The notes under the pieces were generated by a model, which saw only the letters and a list, made by a program, of their open reading frames with translations, was not told the origin of the DNA and searched no databases. 64,000 nucleotides of DNA from Halichondria panicea (lineage: Eukaryota; Porifera; Demospongiae; Suberitida; Halichondriidae), in contig NC_087385.1 in the NCBI RefSeq assembly GCF_963675165.1, forward strand, positions 6,436,912-6,500,911, given 5' to 3'. Position numbers and translations under genes: made by a program. Below are positions 11,376 to 28,045 of the stretch, piece by piece (position 1 is the stretch's first letter; each line of letters begins with the position of its first letter).

Positions 11376-13884
11376 TCAGTCACTTTCATCTTCATCGCTC
11401 AGGATACGTTGTTTGCTTCTCTTTACTTTGACACCAGATTCTACATGGAAGAAAAAATGTCCCAAATAGTAAGGGAAAATACCTAAGCTACAACCATACG
11501 TAATAACAAACAGGCAGTACAACAGGAAAAACATCTAAACTACAATCACGTGTACCAGCTACATGAAATCTACAAGTTAGCATCAAAAAACAAGTCTATT
11601 TAATAATAGCAAAACCATTATCTCTTGTACAGCATGTGACAACAACTACACAACTTAACAGACATGCCACGCTCACCTCTCTTGGTCCCCTCATCGTCCT
11701 TCTTAGCTTGCAGTAGCCTCTGCCTCTCCTCATCACTGCTACCATCCTCACTATCGTAGGCCTTGTACACCCTGGAGCGCACACTGCTCTTGATGGCACC
11801 AATGTCATCCTCCAGGTCCAGCTCACGATCAGGCTCCAGGTACGATGCTGTCAGACCACCCTTTTGAGCATGGCGCTCTCTAATACGACGTTTCTGGCTC
11901 TCCTTACGCACGTTTGCTCTTAGATTCACCTCCTCTTTCTGTGAACAGTAACAAGCATAATTACGTACGCACGTACACACATCCTTTGCCTACAGCATCC
12001 ATTGAATATTTAGCATGCACACTGACACTACAAACACAATAATGGGGTACCACTAGTATTAGTATTCACCTTAATTCTGGCTAGTCTGTCTGACTCAGGG
12101 TCCCTGCCCACTGCTGGGAGCACTCGTATCTTCTGTGCCTTGGAGAACCGATCAGCAATGGAGAGTGTCATTTTACGATGCGTTTGACTGTCCGTTGAGT
12201 GGGGTCTAAAGGTGAGCTTGTTCCTGAATACAGCCTGACCTTGCAGCCCAGTACCTGCAACAGTGTGTAATACAGCAATGTAAAGTTGATGTGTCATATC
12301 TATCTAGATAATCCAGGGTTTCATGGGATCGATAGCACATCGAAAAAAGTGGGACCATGCTTACATGTAGTTGAATCACAATGATTCCAAAAAAATGATG
12401 TCTGTACAATTTTCATACTTTTAAGTTTAATTATTCTATGGGGGGGGGGGAGGGGGGGGAAGCTTCCCAGGTAACTCGTATAACAGGACAATAACTAGAT
12501 AGTTGTGATGGTTAGCTGACCTTGTCTAACAAAGAGGTGACTGTACTCTCCAGACAAGATCTGCTTGTTAATATCGAATATCTCTCCTCCGAGATAGAGG
12601 GACATTGATCCATCAGTCCAGCGCACTATCCGAGCATTGCTCTCTCTCACCTCGTTGCCAGCCTCATCCATCGAGTAGCGCCATCGAATAGTGTTCTCAA
12701 CCTGAACAAATTAATGGAAGGATAGGTACATGCTAGAGCACTCTCAGAAACTGCTAGGACTTGTTCAAACAATACACAGATTCGAAACTTGGAAGAATGG
12801 ATGAAAATGCCTTATCTTGAGGATTACATACAATAAAAGCTTACAGATTAGATTATTTATACTATTCTCTATACCTTTAGTTTGAGTCTGGTCCTCCCCT
12901 CCTCGTCCAGCACATCATCATCCTCTCCCTCGTCCTCGTACAAGTCAGGCACAAACGGTCTAGGAGGGGATACTGGGTTAGGATGAGTGTTTGGAGCTCT
13001 AGCTTAGTGTGTCCTCGAAGCTAGACTGTTTGTGCATATACCTAGTCTCCACTGAGAGGAAGTTTGGTAGTTTGACAAAATGCAAGTCTGAGCCGATGTG
13101 TGCAGTACAGCGAGGTATCTCCACAAATATCCTGGGAACCTCCTCCTCTGGAGCAGCTGGCTCCTCTCCTGTGGCCCCTCTTTCCCCTGACTCTTCTGTC
13201 ATCAGCTCATGTCGGTGAAGGGTGGGCATATCATCATCCCTAGGAAGCACGAATAATTCCATGTCAGAAATTTCAAAACTTTTTATAAATACTGGGCTTA
13301 CCTGACATAACAATTACCGATTTAGTAATGTTACACAAGCCACTCACGATGAAGACAGATCTAATCCCTCCCCAAACAGTCTCTCCACAGTCTTGGATTC
13401 ACCCTCGTTAGTTTCCATGGGTACCGGGGATTGACCAATAGGAGAAGCCACTGGGGGTTCAGGTGTTCCCTTCTCCCTATCCTCTGCAGATTCACTCTCA
13501 CTACTGGAGTCACTGCAGTGCATAGCATATATAAGGATATTATTGTGGATTTGTGGTAGCTGCTTACGATAGAACATCAGTTCCAAAGATGTCTTGAGTG
13601 GTGTTCTTCTGACTCAGTAGAGTGTTCTCCTCACTCTCACTGGAGGACGCATCCTTTGGGACATTCACCTAGATTGCAAAGTACAAGAGTGTTAAGCATA
13701 GTCACCCATCTGCCCATTGTGAACCTTTCATCAAAATGGTGCACACCACCTTTCAGCCCCTGCTAGCTAGAACAGAGCTTACCTTCTGTGGCTCCTCCTC
13801 TGCTACGCTGCTCTCCTCAGAGGTCTCTGCCTCGCTACTGGAGGCACTGCTCTCGCTACTACTGCTCTCCTCTTGAACATCCAT
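11376..13884 (-). CDS. LEO1: LEO1, subunit of the Paf1 transcription elongation complex
   Basis: Nine exons in phase give 447 residues (human 666; the acidic N-terminus is shorter here): 13783-13884, 13568-13668, 13348-13512, 13042-13239, 12875-12959, 12521-12701, 12070-12254, 11677-11938, 11376-11440. Residues 1-140 are Ser/Glu-rich and acidic. The conserved LEO1 core follows: [69 protein letters not shown] and [18 protein letters not shown]. The C-terminus ends in [15 protein letters not shown], like the acidic end of animal LEO1. In the Paf1 complex LEO1 pairs with PAF1 and binds RNA polymerase II and nucleosomes. The ATG at 13884 is followed by an acidic Ser run as expected, but an extra 5' exon (for example near 14061-14105) cannot be excluded. 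Only 195 bases separate its stop from the XRCC1 start. Confidence 0.95.
12438..12460 (+). other. Long G-tract, LEO1 intron
   Basis: Two G runs of about ten and nine bases separated by one A. On the transcribed minus strand this is a C-rich tract inside the intron between LEO1 exons 6 and 7. Confidence 0.8.
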
Positions 13885-14648
13885 TTGATGGTGATGAGTT
13901 AGGCACTGATATTGGCTTCTTTGTTGTCGACCCTTTGCCACTGGATCACCAGGCACTCCCCTAGGCAAAGGGTCGATTATATAAAAGAAAAGAAAGTTAA
14001 TACCTAGTCAACCTAGTATAGAACTAGCTAGCTAGCTACAGATATATACAGAAATAAATACCTCTCCGGCTCCTTGAAACTGAAGCCCCAAGTTGCTCAC
14101 TACCCATACTCAATAGGACACGGATCAGAGAACTAGAAGGTGAGGCACTCTATCGGTGTGTGGTATCTAGCTACCTAGATCCTCCCTGGCTTTACAGGCT
14201 GCACACTAGTACAGTAATGCCTGTCCTATTCATGGGTGGTAATCAGCTGATGGGCTGTTAACATAACGCTAAGTACTACAGTGTTTGATATCATTATACT
14301 GGCTGCTTAGAAACTATAATCATGATGCCCCATTAGCTATAGTAACTTTGTTTCCCTAATCTGAAATTGGCTCAAGTGCTGTGTACAAGTACGTATATAC
14401 ATGCAACACATACAAGACTTTAATAATCCACTTCAGTAGAGAGGTATAGTTTAATGCAAGCAATGATTAGCTGGGAAGATAGGTGATTAGGTGTTGTGGA
14501 ACTAGTGCCTTTGATGTCACTATAATTATTTGTGCCTTTGATGTTAGCTCATGAATGTCATTACTGCATAATTACCTGTGCTCTCAATGAATATCCATAA
14601 TGATAACCACAGCCCTAGCTTGTGGCGTTGTATACACGTACAGAAGCA
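13885..14648. promoter_or_regulatory. Divergent intergenic region between LEO1 and AMP deaminase
   Basis: 764 bases separate the LEO1 start (leftward) from the AMP deaminase start (rightward), so it should hold both promoters. No TATA box stands out. The LEO1-proximal part carries a perfect 12-base inverted repeat listed separately. A minus-strand frame beginning with an ATG at 14105 and ending at a GT donor near 14061 could be an alternative LEO1 first exon, but its phase does not join well. Confidence 0.5.
13928..13975. repeat. Perfect 12-base inverted repeat upstream of LEO1
   Basis: CGACCCTTTGCC at 13928-13939 is matched exactly in inverted orientation by GGCAAAGGGTCG at 13964-13975, with a 24-base spacer. 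It lies 44-91 bases upstream of the LEO1 start, so it would form a stem-loop in the 5' UTR, or serve as a paired protein-binding site. Confidence 0.85.
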
Positions 14649-20975
<6,327 letters not shown>

Positions 20976-21188
20976 CTCTTAAGAACGCTTGCAATGATTG
21001 ATTGACTCTATTACACTTTTCCTGATTGCACTAATAGTACTTTTATTAGCACTTGCACTTGATAATATTTTAAGGTCGTTTGGAGAGTACAATCAATTAA
21101 CCTGTATTAATTATAATTATCTGCACAATGGGAGCCTTCTGATGATAATTATGACCCAAAAATTTCGATAAAAATATTTAAGAACGAT

Positions 21189-21194
21189 AATAAA
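21189..21194 (+). terminator. Polyadenylation signal of AMP deaminase
   Basis: AATAAA about 215 bases after the AMP deaminase stop and 57 bases before the convergent P450 stop, so the two 3' UTRs may overlap. Confidence 0.55.
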
Positions 21195-21250
21195 AGTGTT
21201 TTTGCTACATTCTGGCTAATTCAGAGATACAATACAACTATATATTCAGT

Positions 21251-23394
21251 TCACTCTCTAGGTATAACTTTAATGAAGACTCCATTCTTGGGAGCCATGG
21301 TGATCCCTACCACAGTCTCCAGGGGAACCTGCAGTGCATGTAAGGATGATATCATTGTCATCTCACACAACAACTGAACACACCTCTGTGTCGGGGGCCC
21401 TCACAAAAGAGAACTTCCTCAGCACTTCAATCAGAGCCAGTTTAGCTTCAAGCATAGCAAACCTCATACCAATGCAGTTTCTAGGGCCATGTCCGAATGG
21501 CATGTAACACAGCTGTGGGCGCTTGGCCTTCTCCTCAGAGGTGAACCTACAGAAGGTAACATCAGTGAGCTGTCCTATATATATAGACAATGTCATTGAA
21601 CCTTTCAGGGATGAACTTGTCAGGTTCCTCCCAATACTGTGGGTCCTTGTGCAGGTGTGCAATAGGAACGGTCACGGACACTCCTTTTGGGATAGTCAGG
21701 TCATTGATGGTAATGGTCTTGTTACACAGGCGTAGAGTCCTACACAAATCATACAAAAAAGTGATTTGCTGTAATGCTTAATATACAATGTTTTGTAGGA
21801 AAGCATGAAGATGAGGGACAACTGCATTCACTAACATTGGTGCAGGAGGGTACAGTCTGAGTGATTCTTGCACCACCAGATCCAGATAGGTGATCTCCTG
21901 ACTGGCCTCGTACAGACCAGCATCCTAGCAATGCATGCAGAGAATAGACAATTAACTAACAAAACACACGGTTGAGGCTTACGGGGTTGTCCTCCATGTA
22001 ACTGTCTATGTCCCTCTGGAGCTTCTCCTGCACTTCAGGGTGGAGTGCCAGCAAGTAGGCCGTGTAGGAGAGGGTGTTGGCAGTGGTCTCATAGCCAGCC
22101 AGGAAAAACGTTATCGAATGAGCGGTAATCTGCTCGTTGGTCAGTTTCTTACCACCGACTGGACAAGACTGCTCCCCTTCCTCATCCACAGTAGCGTCTA
22201 TCATCAGCTGAAGCATGTCCTTGTACTGTGAGGATAATAGCAGTCAACACAACGACCGGAATGATAGGAGTAAGACACTTACATTTCCTTGGGGGCCACT
22301 TTTTCTGCGTTCATTTATTAAACTAAGGGCTGTATCTTTCAGTGTTTCTACTGCCCGTACCCTCTGCGATCGGGACATAAGGAAGCGCAAAACAGGCACC
22401 AACCAGGGGAAGTTATCTACATGTATATATATATCCAACGTTATACTAAATACACAGAAGGACTTACTGGTGAGAGGTAGTACATATGCCACAGAGGTTT
22501 TGTTTCCTTCTGCAGCTCCTCTGAATATGAGGTCGGCAGCATTAGTCAGCTCATCATTCTCCCCGCCCTGAATGTCCATCACTCGTCCGAATGCTGTCGC
22601 TATAATGGTCTCCATGGTGAATGAGCCAAAAACTCTGTGAAAAAAACACATCATAATGATAGAGCTATATCTGGCAGAGTCATCAAAGCACTGTATCGTC
22701 TTACTTGAAGATATCTGCACTCTGTCCAGACTCGGCAATCTCCTCCATCCTCTTCAGTAGACCCTGAGCACTGTTCTCAATCAGGGGAACCATCTGTGCA
22801 TGCATGTAAGACAGTGACGTATGATACACTAATTCCCCCTACACCAGTGGCCCATATAGACAACACTTCTTGATACTCAAGTTAACACAGCCTCACCATC
22901 TTCATCTTGGCAGCTGAGAAGGTGGGAGTGAGAGTTCGTCTGGCAGCCTTCCAAGCTTCTCCACGCTCCTGGAGTAGTCCATGAGGTGAGTTGGGCTTAC
23001 GACGTATAAAGTCAGGGAATATCTGCAGGTCATAATTATGGCTAGTGTGAAATTAATTCAATCAGACTTACTGGTCTGTCCATAAAGGAGTCGAACTCCT
23101 TCACTAGCACTTGCTTCAAAATGTCCAGGTCAAAGATCACAAGTTGAGGATCAATCCCGAAATAGAACCTATAGAAAGAATTTGCATCACCTAATGAATT
23201 ACACTATAATTATAATTATACAGTTTTCAATGAAATGTGAGCAGGTGTTGCATCAGCTACTATCACCACTCTTACCCAGAGATGGGTCCATAATCTTTAT
23301 AGAGCAAACTGATGAACTTGATCAGGCCCTGCAGTGTACATGCATACACATGAATGGTTATTCCTTGGTGATATACATTTAGGGTTTAGATTAG

Positions 23395-23435
<41 letters not shown>

Positions 23436-23833
23436 TAGTCCTGATCGCAGGCAATATACTTATCATTAGGTTTACGGGGAGTAGCAATAAATAACCTGTG
23501 TTCTGGATTTGAGGCATCCTGTTTACTAGGTTATCGGGTGAGGATAAACTAGACCATCATTATTTTGTGTAGTTGTAGATCTATACACGTACTTACAATC
23601 TTCTGTCGGAGTCTAGCGTTTCCAAGGATCGGCTCTGGTTTCGGTCCTTTGATTCCGAGACGTTTGAAGACCTGAAATGGTAGCCATAGCTTCCTGGAAG
23701 ATAACCATATCACCGTGTAAACAATAAAGATAGCGAGATAAAGATAAATCTGGAATATGTTGTTTACTTACTTATAAATCCAGTACAGTAGAAGTACCAG
23801 TGCTCCAAGTCCTAAACTCCACGAGGATAACAT
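21251..23833 (-). CDS. Cytochrome P450, CYP3/CYP5 (clan 3) type
   Basis: Thirteen exons in phase give 511 residues: 23772-23833, 23597-23693, 23276-23328, 23072-23168, 22897-23022, 22705-22793, 22468-22634, 22283-22416, 21983-22225, 21836-21924, 21602-21739, 21384-21546, 21251-21328. The N-terminus (MLSSWSLGLGALVLLLYWIY) is a membrane anchor followed by a basic/Pro-rich hinge, as in microsomal P450s. The helix C motif is ERGEAWKAARRTLTPTFS, helix I has AGYETT (318-323), helix K has ESLR (E376/R379), and PDKFIPERF follows. The heme loop FGHGPRNCIG places the axial Cys at residue 456. Every catalytic signature is intact, so it should be an active ER monooxygenase. The similarity pattern is closest to CYP3A/thromboxane synthase; the substrate cannot be told. 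It is convergent with AMP deaminase. Confidence 0.95.
23398..23432 (+). repeat. CA microsatellite (P450 intron 2)
   Basis: (CA)n run inside the intron between P450 exons 2 and 3. Confidence 0.9.
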
Positions 23834-24195
23834 TGTTAGTCTTCTTGAACAAAAACTTGGAGGGGAATATAATATAGAATGGCCGGCAGCTCAGCATAAA
23901 ATAATGTATCTGATTTTCAGGCTGATGCAAGGGTGAGGGTAAAGGTCGCTAATTACACTTGGCTGTCAAAGAGGGGCGGGGCTGGTTTGCAGCAACATAC
24001 TGATATTCATAGGTAGGTACTCATACATTTGTAGCTCTATATGGAGCAATAGACTATATAGCATATAGCCACTGGTCTATGTAGATACGGATGCAAAGCT
24101 AGATCTCTACTGGGTATAATAATAGTATTAATTATTCACATCAGTATTAGAGTACTACGTAGTATAGTCTTTGAATCTAGGGAGCATGAGTAAAA

Positions 24196-26125
24196 TCAAT
24201 TTGAACATATGAACACGTAGCCATCTTTGGTACTTTGAGTGCTTGGACCATTCTGACTCTGTACAACGGGAGGTATTTGAATATAGCCGGCATCTTTAGC
24301 ACTTGTAGTATGATTGTCAGCATAACTGTTTTTGCTTGGAGACACAGACGTATCATTCTGTTGCTCCACGTTGTTTATCGATTCATTGCTTGTGTAGGTA
24401 AGAGCTTCAATGTAACCTCCTTCAACTTTATCCTTTCTGAGGGAGGGTATCATTCTCTCCACACTCCTGTCTGTTGAATCATGATCTGCTCCTGCTGATA
24501 TCATGCTGCTTGTGGACTTATTTCCTTCAGAATGTGTCATGCATTCTCCATCATTATAAGCAAGTGCAGTTATGTAAGAGGAAGGATCGATACTTGTATC
24601 AGTAGCTTGTTCAATGCACACCTCAGGCTCTGAGAAAGTAAACGTTGGGGCAGCCGCAATAGTATGTTGCATTTCTGATTCTATGGCTGAGTCGATAGTG
24701 CCGTCATCACTTTGAGTGTCACTCAGAGCTAGTTCCGCTGACTTAAAATGGAATGGGTCGATGATGCTAATCGCTGAAGAATACTTTTTAGGAAGTATAA
24801 ATGTCATGTCCAAAAAAACATCCGATATGCACTCGTACACCTACATGAGTGTGGGGAGTTGTCCAGCAATTTGTGCAATGAGTGCTTTGATGCATGCAAT
24901 CACTTAACTATGAAGCAGTAATTATACCTTGGTGTCATACTTGTGCAATCCATAGCCGGTTCTTCGATTCTTTAACAGCCTGTATGAGAGCAACAATGAA
25001 ATGCACCCTACAATGACACGTGCAGTGCACTCACTTGTTCTTCCTCCATCGCTTCACAGTAATAGAAATGCACATTAATAAAGAGAAAGAAAGAAGAGAA
25101 AACGGTGCAAGTAGCAAAAGTCCCATTATGTGTAAGCTGTGACTTCGAGGCATGTTGTTTGGTGGTGTAGAAGCTACAGAACTCCCAAAGCTAGTCGTAG
25201 GAGCTGCAGAACTCCCAAAGCTAGTCGTAGGAGCTGCAGAACTTACAAAGCTAGTCGTAGGAGCTGCAGAACTGCCAAAGCTAGTTGTAGGAGCTGCAGA
25301 ACTGCCAAAGCTAGTCGTAGGAGCTGCAGAACTCCCAAGGTTAGTCGTAGGAGCTACAGAACTTACAAAACTAGTCATAGGAGCTGCAGAACTTACAAAG
25401 TTAGTCGTACTTAAGCTTGTGGACAGAACAGTAGCATAGCTCAGATGATTTTCTGTAATGGTTGTGTAGATTTCTAGCATGTGGGAGCTAGAGCTGATGA
25501 TGCTAGTTAATGTGGGGCTGCTGCTCAAGGTAAACGTATTTGTTGGAGAGATGACGGGGGTCGAGCAGTTTCCTTCCAGTGAAGTTGGACTAAAGTTGTA
25601 TCTTACAATTTCTAAAGTAGGTTTGTTTACTGCCACATAGCAACCAAATGTAGTGCATTTTACATTCCCTGATAGCTGCTGTGGTATCATGCTCATAGCA
25701 TTTTTACCAACTACGAATATTGTGAAGGTTGATGATACCTGCATGAGTGTAAAAGAGAGCCGGCATGATGCACATACACATTTGCAGCAATGCATGCATA
25801 CCTCACGATGTGTCTCATTTGAGCAGTTGAACCTGATATAGGCATTAAAATCAAAAACGTTGGGATTGTAATTCTCTGCCAGAAACGTCCCTTGAGCAAT
25901 AGATCCTCCATCTCCCTCTCGACACGATATCTCAATGCAACTATTCCAATCAGAGGTTCCTACAATTATTTAGCTAGATCTATGCACACATTTTAGGTAA
26001 GTTGTTCACTGTATCTCACCTTCTAAATCTATTGCATTCTCACATTCCTGAATTTGGGAATGAACACTCATTGTCATCATCATAAGCAGACACACAGCAC
26101 TAGGTACTAACTGAGCAGGATTCAT
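24196..26125 (-). CDS. Single-pass receptor-like membrane protein, paralogue 1
   Basis: Five exons in phase give 554 residues: 26020-26125, 25802-25959, 25035-25738, 24928-24979, 24196-24840. A signal peptide (MNPAQLVPSAVCLLMMMTMS, cut near residue 23) is followed by a Cys-containing ectodomain of about 130 residues with N-glycosylation sites (NCSN, NFSP). A mucin-like Ser/Thr stalk comes next, including about eight copies of a 10-residue repeat of the TTSFGSSAAP type. One transmembrane helix follows (about 291-315; LLLLAPFSLLSFSLLMCISI), then the stop-transfer sequence KRWRKNK and a tail of about 240 residues. The tail has several Tyr sites: SYITALAY, GYIEALTY, AGYIQIP and DGYVFI. I do not recognise the ectodomain. 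The start lies 947 bases from the divergent start of the secreted-protein gene at 27072. The layout suggests a signalling or recognition receptor; that function is inferred. Confidence 0.8.
25170..25415. repeat. In-frame 30-base tandem repeat coding the receptor stalk (about 8 copies)
   Basis: Successive 30-base units (plus-strand core GGAGCTGCAGAACT) each encode ten residues of Ser/Thr/Ala/Pro-rich stalk in paralogue 1. Paralogue 2 has four units at the matching place. Confidence 0.9.
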
Positions 26126-27071
26126 TTTGGAAGCTAGCTAGCTAGAGTATGCATGTGCACATCGCACAAGCTTGCAACATAGATTACACTGAAATTTGCA
26201 ACAATATGTAGATCTAGGTGTGAGGGGTGGGGCTATCTGAGAATTTCCCCACAGACTTCTCCTTTCTTGTTGCTGGGCCTCCTGCTATGAAGTCAAAACT
26301 GTAATGGTACTGAGAGCAGTCAAGAAAAAATAGGTGAGTAAGCTAGTTTATCTAGTTTATTGTAACCTTAAATTATTTTGCTGGTTATTACCGATTCTGT
26401 GTTGTTGATTGGGGATACCGATACGGCAATACATTGTAGCCTCAATTATCAGCGCTTTCCCACCTCCCCCCACCCTCGCCCCCCGTGGCTGAGGAGGGCG
26501 GCGGATCAATCAGACTATCGGTAACCGCTGCTACCACCTCAACACAATGTGCAACGGGGACCATCTGCTTCGTGGTAATCAATGTGTGGGTATAACTGTA
26601 GACTGCATGTAGGCTGAGCAGTAACCTTAATTATGTACATGTAGGTGTGACAGCATTGAATATGCTCAGGATTGCTGGTTCTAATACGCAAGACTGAATA
26701 ATTTTCAATCGGTATCCATTTTCAATCGGTATCCAGAACAATGTTCGCTGTTGGCATTGCATTGCATTAACGAAATATTTGCCAGTTACGTGCATTTAAT
26801 TTTTATTAGCTCATGCAGTGTATGCCTTAATGTTTGTAGCATAATACATTTCCAGGTATTACTGACGGGGCTGAAATATTGAGCAGAGAACATGGTTACC
26901 ATTGCACAGTGCAAGGAAATCCTCTTCGTACGAGCAGCTGTCTGTTGTGGTATAAAGGATGTCAAGATTGAGAGGCAAATCAGTTCACTCTTCAAGCCTT
27001 CAGCAGCAAAAACAACCCTCCTCATCGATCAACACTCTACTCTCACTGTCAGCAAATAACAACAACTAACA
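26126..27071. promoter_or_regulatory. Divergent promoter region between receptor paralogue 1 and secreted protein 1
   Basis: Contains no coding frame with support. A C-rich then GGAGGGCGGC-containing segment (about 26455-26550) is also present in copy 2 (about 32245-32340). The 170 bases before the secreted-protein gene, including its TATA box, are nearly identical between copies (26890-27071 and 33970-34159). Strong conservation of the promoter-proximal part suggests shared regulation. Confidence 0.55.
26951..26958 (+). promoter_or_regulatory. TATA box of secreted protein 1
   Basis: TATAAAGG 113 bases upstream of the ATG at 27072, with a matching TATAAAGG at the same relative place in copy 2. 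Focused TATA promoters are typical of regulated or tissue-specific genes. Confidence 0.7.
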
Positions 27072-27738
27072 ATGTCCGCCTTTAAAGCCGTTGCCTGTGT
27101 CGTCTTCCTCCTGGTTATCAGTGCATCTCACTCGAGATCCATGAATACAATGAGCATACTGTGCGAATTTGATCACTTCATTCCAAATGTGAGAACCATA
27201 CCTGTACATCTAACACATACATGTATTATTTGTAAGCTAAGTAAAGTACTGAGGTACATTCCAATAACTATGCTCATAATGCAGGTAGTTCGCCCCACCC
27301 TTGCTGATAAATCTCGCCTCCTTTTTCTCCTAAACTTCAACGAGACCAAAATAAAACAGCTGGATGATCTGAACGTGACTAGCAATGTGTGTGGGGTACT
27401 GGCTGCTCATGAGACTGCCACGAGGGTGGGAAGAAATACTATGTTCCAGAAGAAAGTGCGAACTGACTCCATTTTGGTGAGTTTTCATGCACTTAACTGG
27501 TGGTCATGATACATGTATATAATTATTCTACTTTTATTTTCTTTAATCACAGGTACAATTTTTTATTGGAGGCCCTCAAAGCAACTCTACTGAACATTTT
27601 GATCCCAATTTTGAAGCTTCCCTGGACTATCTCCGAAAATATTGCCTGTACCACGAGTTTGCAATTGCTGACACTGTGTTTAAGTTCAAGGACCTATTGA
27701 CAGATCTAGGAGGTTGCAAAACGGAGCAGGCAAACTGA
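27072..27738 (+). CDS. Small secreted protein, paralogue 1 (family not recognised)
   Basis: Three exons in phase (27072-27188, 27285-27476, 27553-27738) give 164 residues. A clear signal peptide (MSAFKAVACVVFLLVISASH, cut near residue 21) precedes a mature protein of about 143 residues. The second exon codes a conserved core (KQLDDLNVT, LAAHETATRVGRNTMFQKKV) and the third begins VQFFIGGP with an NST glycosylation site. Three Cys-containing contexts in the mature chain, SILCEF, NVCGV and KYCLY, plus GGCK near the end, could make two disulfides. Spacing of amphipathic segments would fit a small helical cytokine-like fold, but I see no family signature and claim none. It is transcribed away from receptor paralogue 1. 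Compared with paralogue 2, its mature N-terminus and C-terminal 30 residues differ strongly while the middle is nearly the same. Confidence 0.8.
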
Positions 27739-27867
27739 ATAGAATGATAGTCATAGATAATCATACACTCGTCGTTTTTTAACATTCATCACACTAGCTG
27801 TACTGATTTTGAATTACAATATACTATTGTAATAACATACCACAAGAGAACATTATAATAGTTCAAT

Positions 27868-28042
27868 CAGTTTCAGTTTTATTGTTAAACAGTTTTTGAC
27901 TTGCTTACTAAGACGTTCACCATTGGAATAATTTATTGTCTTTGAGGCAGCTGGTTGTGTACTTATGTTGTTACTGTATTCTCTACCGGACCACCGGAGA
28001 CCCTAGGAGGAGTGTAGCGAGAACTGTCCTTGAATAAGGCTT
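27868..28042 (-). pseudogene. Fragment of the UVRAG last exon
   Basis: The sequence matches the 3' part of the UVRAG terminal exon at 35020-35195, including the coding of KQVKTVNNKTETD-like and QPAASKTI segments. Indels shift the frame and a new stop appears. The upstream parts of UVRAG are absent, so this is a dead remnant left by the segmental duplication. Confidence 0.85.
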
Positions 28043-28045
28043 GTT

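Larger units (their letters stand above)
23960..28045. repeat. Segmental duplication, copy 1 (4.1 kb)
   Basis: This block matches 29498-35200 in order and orientation: receptor-like gene (-), intergenic promoter region, secreted-protein gene (+), UVRAG 3' end (-). The left edges match at the sequence GCTGTCAAAGAGGGG (about 23962 and 29499). The right edge ends within the UVRAG last exon at about 28042. Homology covers exons, introns and flanks, so this was a DNA-level duplication. Copy 2 is longer because it gained several small elements. Confidence 0.85.

Noticed and set aside
25139-25439. Forward-strand frames with repeated SRRSCRTPKA or VGAAELPKL units
   Set aside because: Antisense shadows of the 30-base stalk repeat of receptor paralogue 1, which has signal peptide, splice sites and a transmembrane helix on the other strand.
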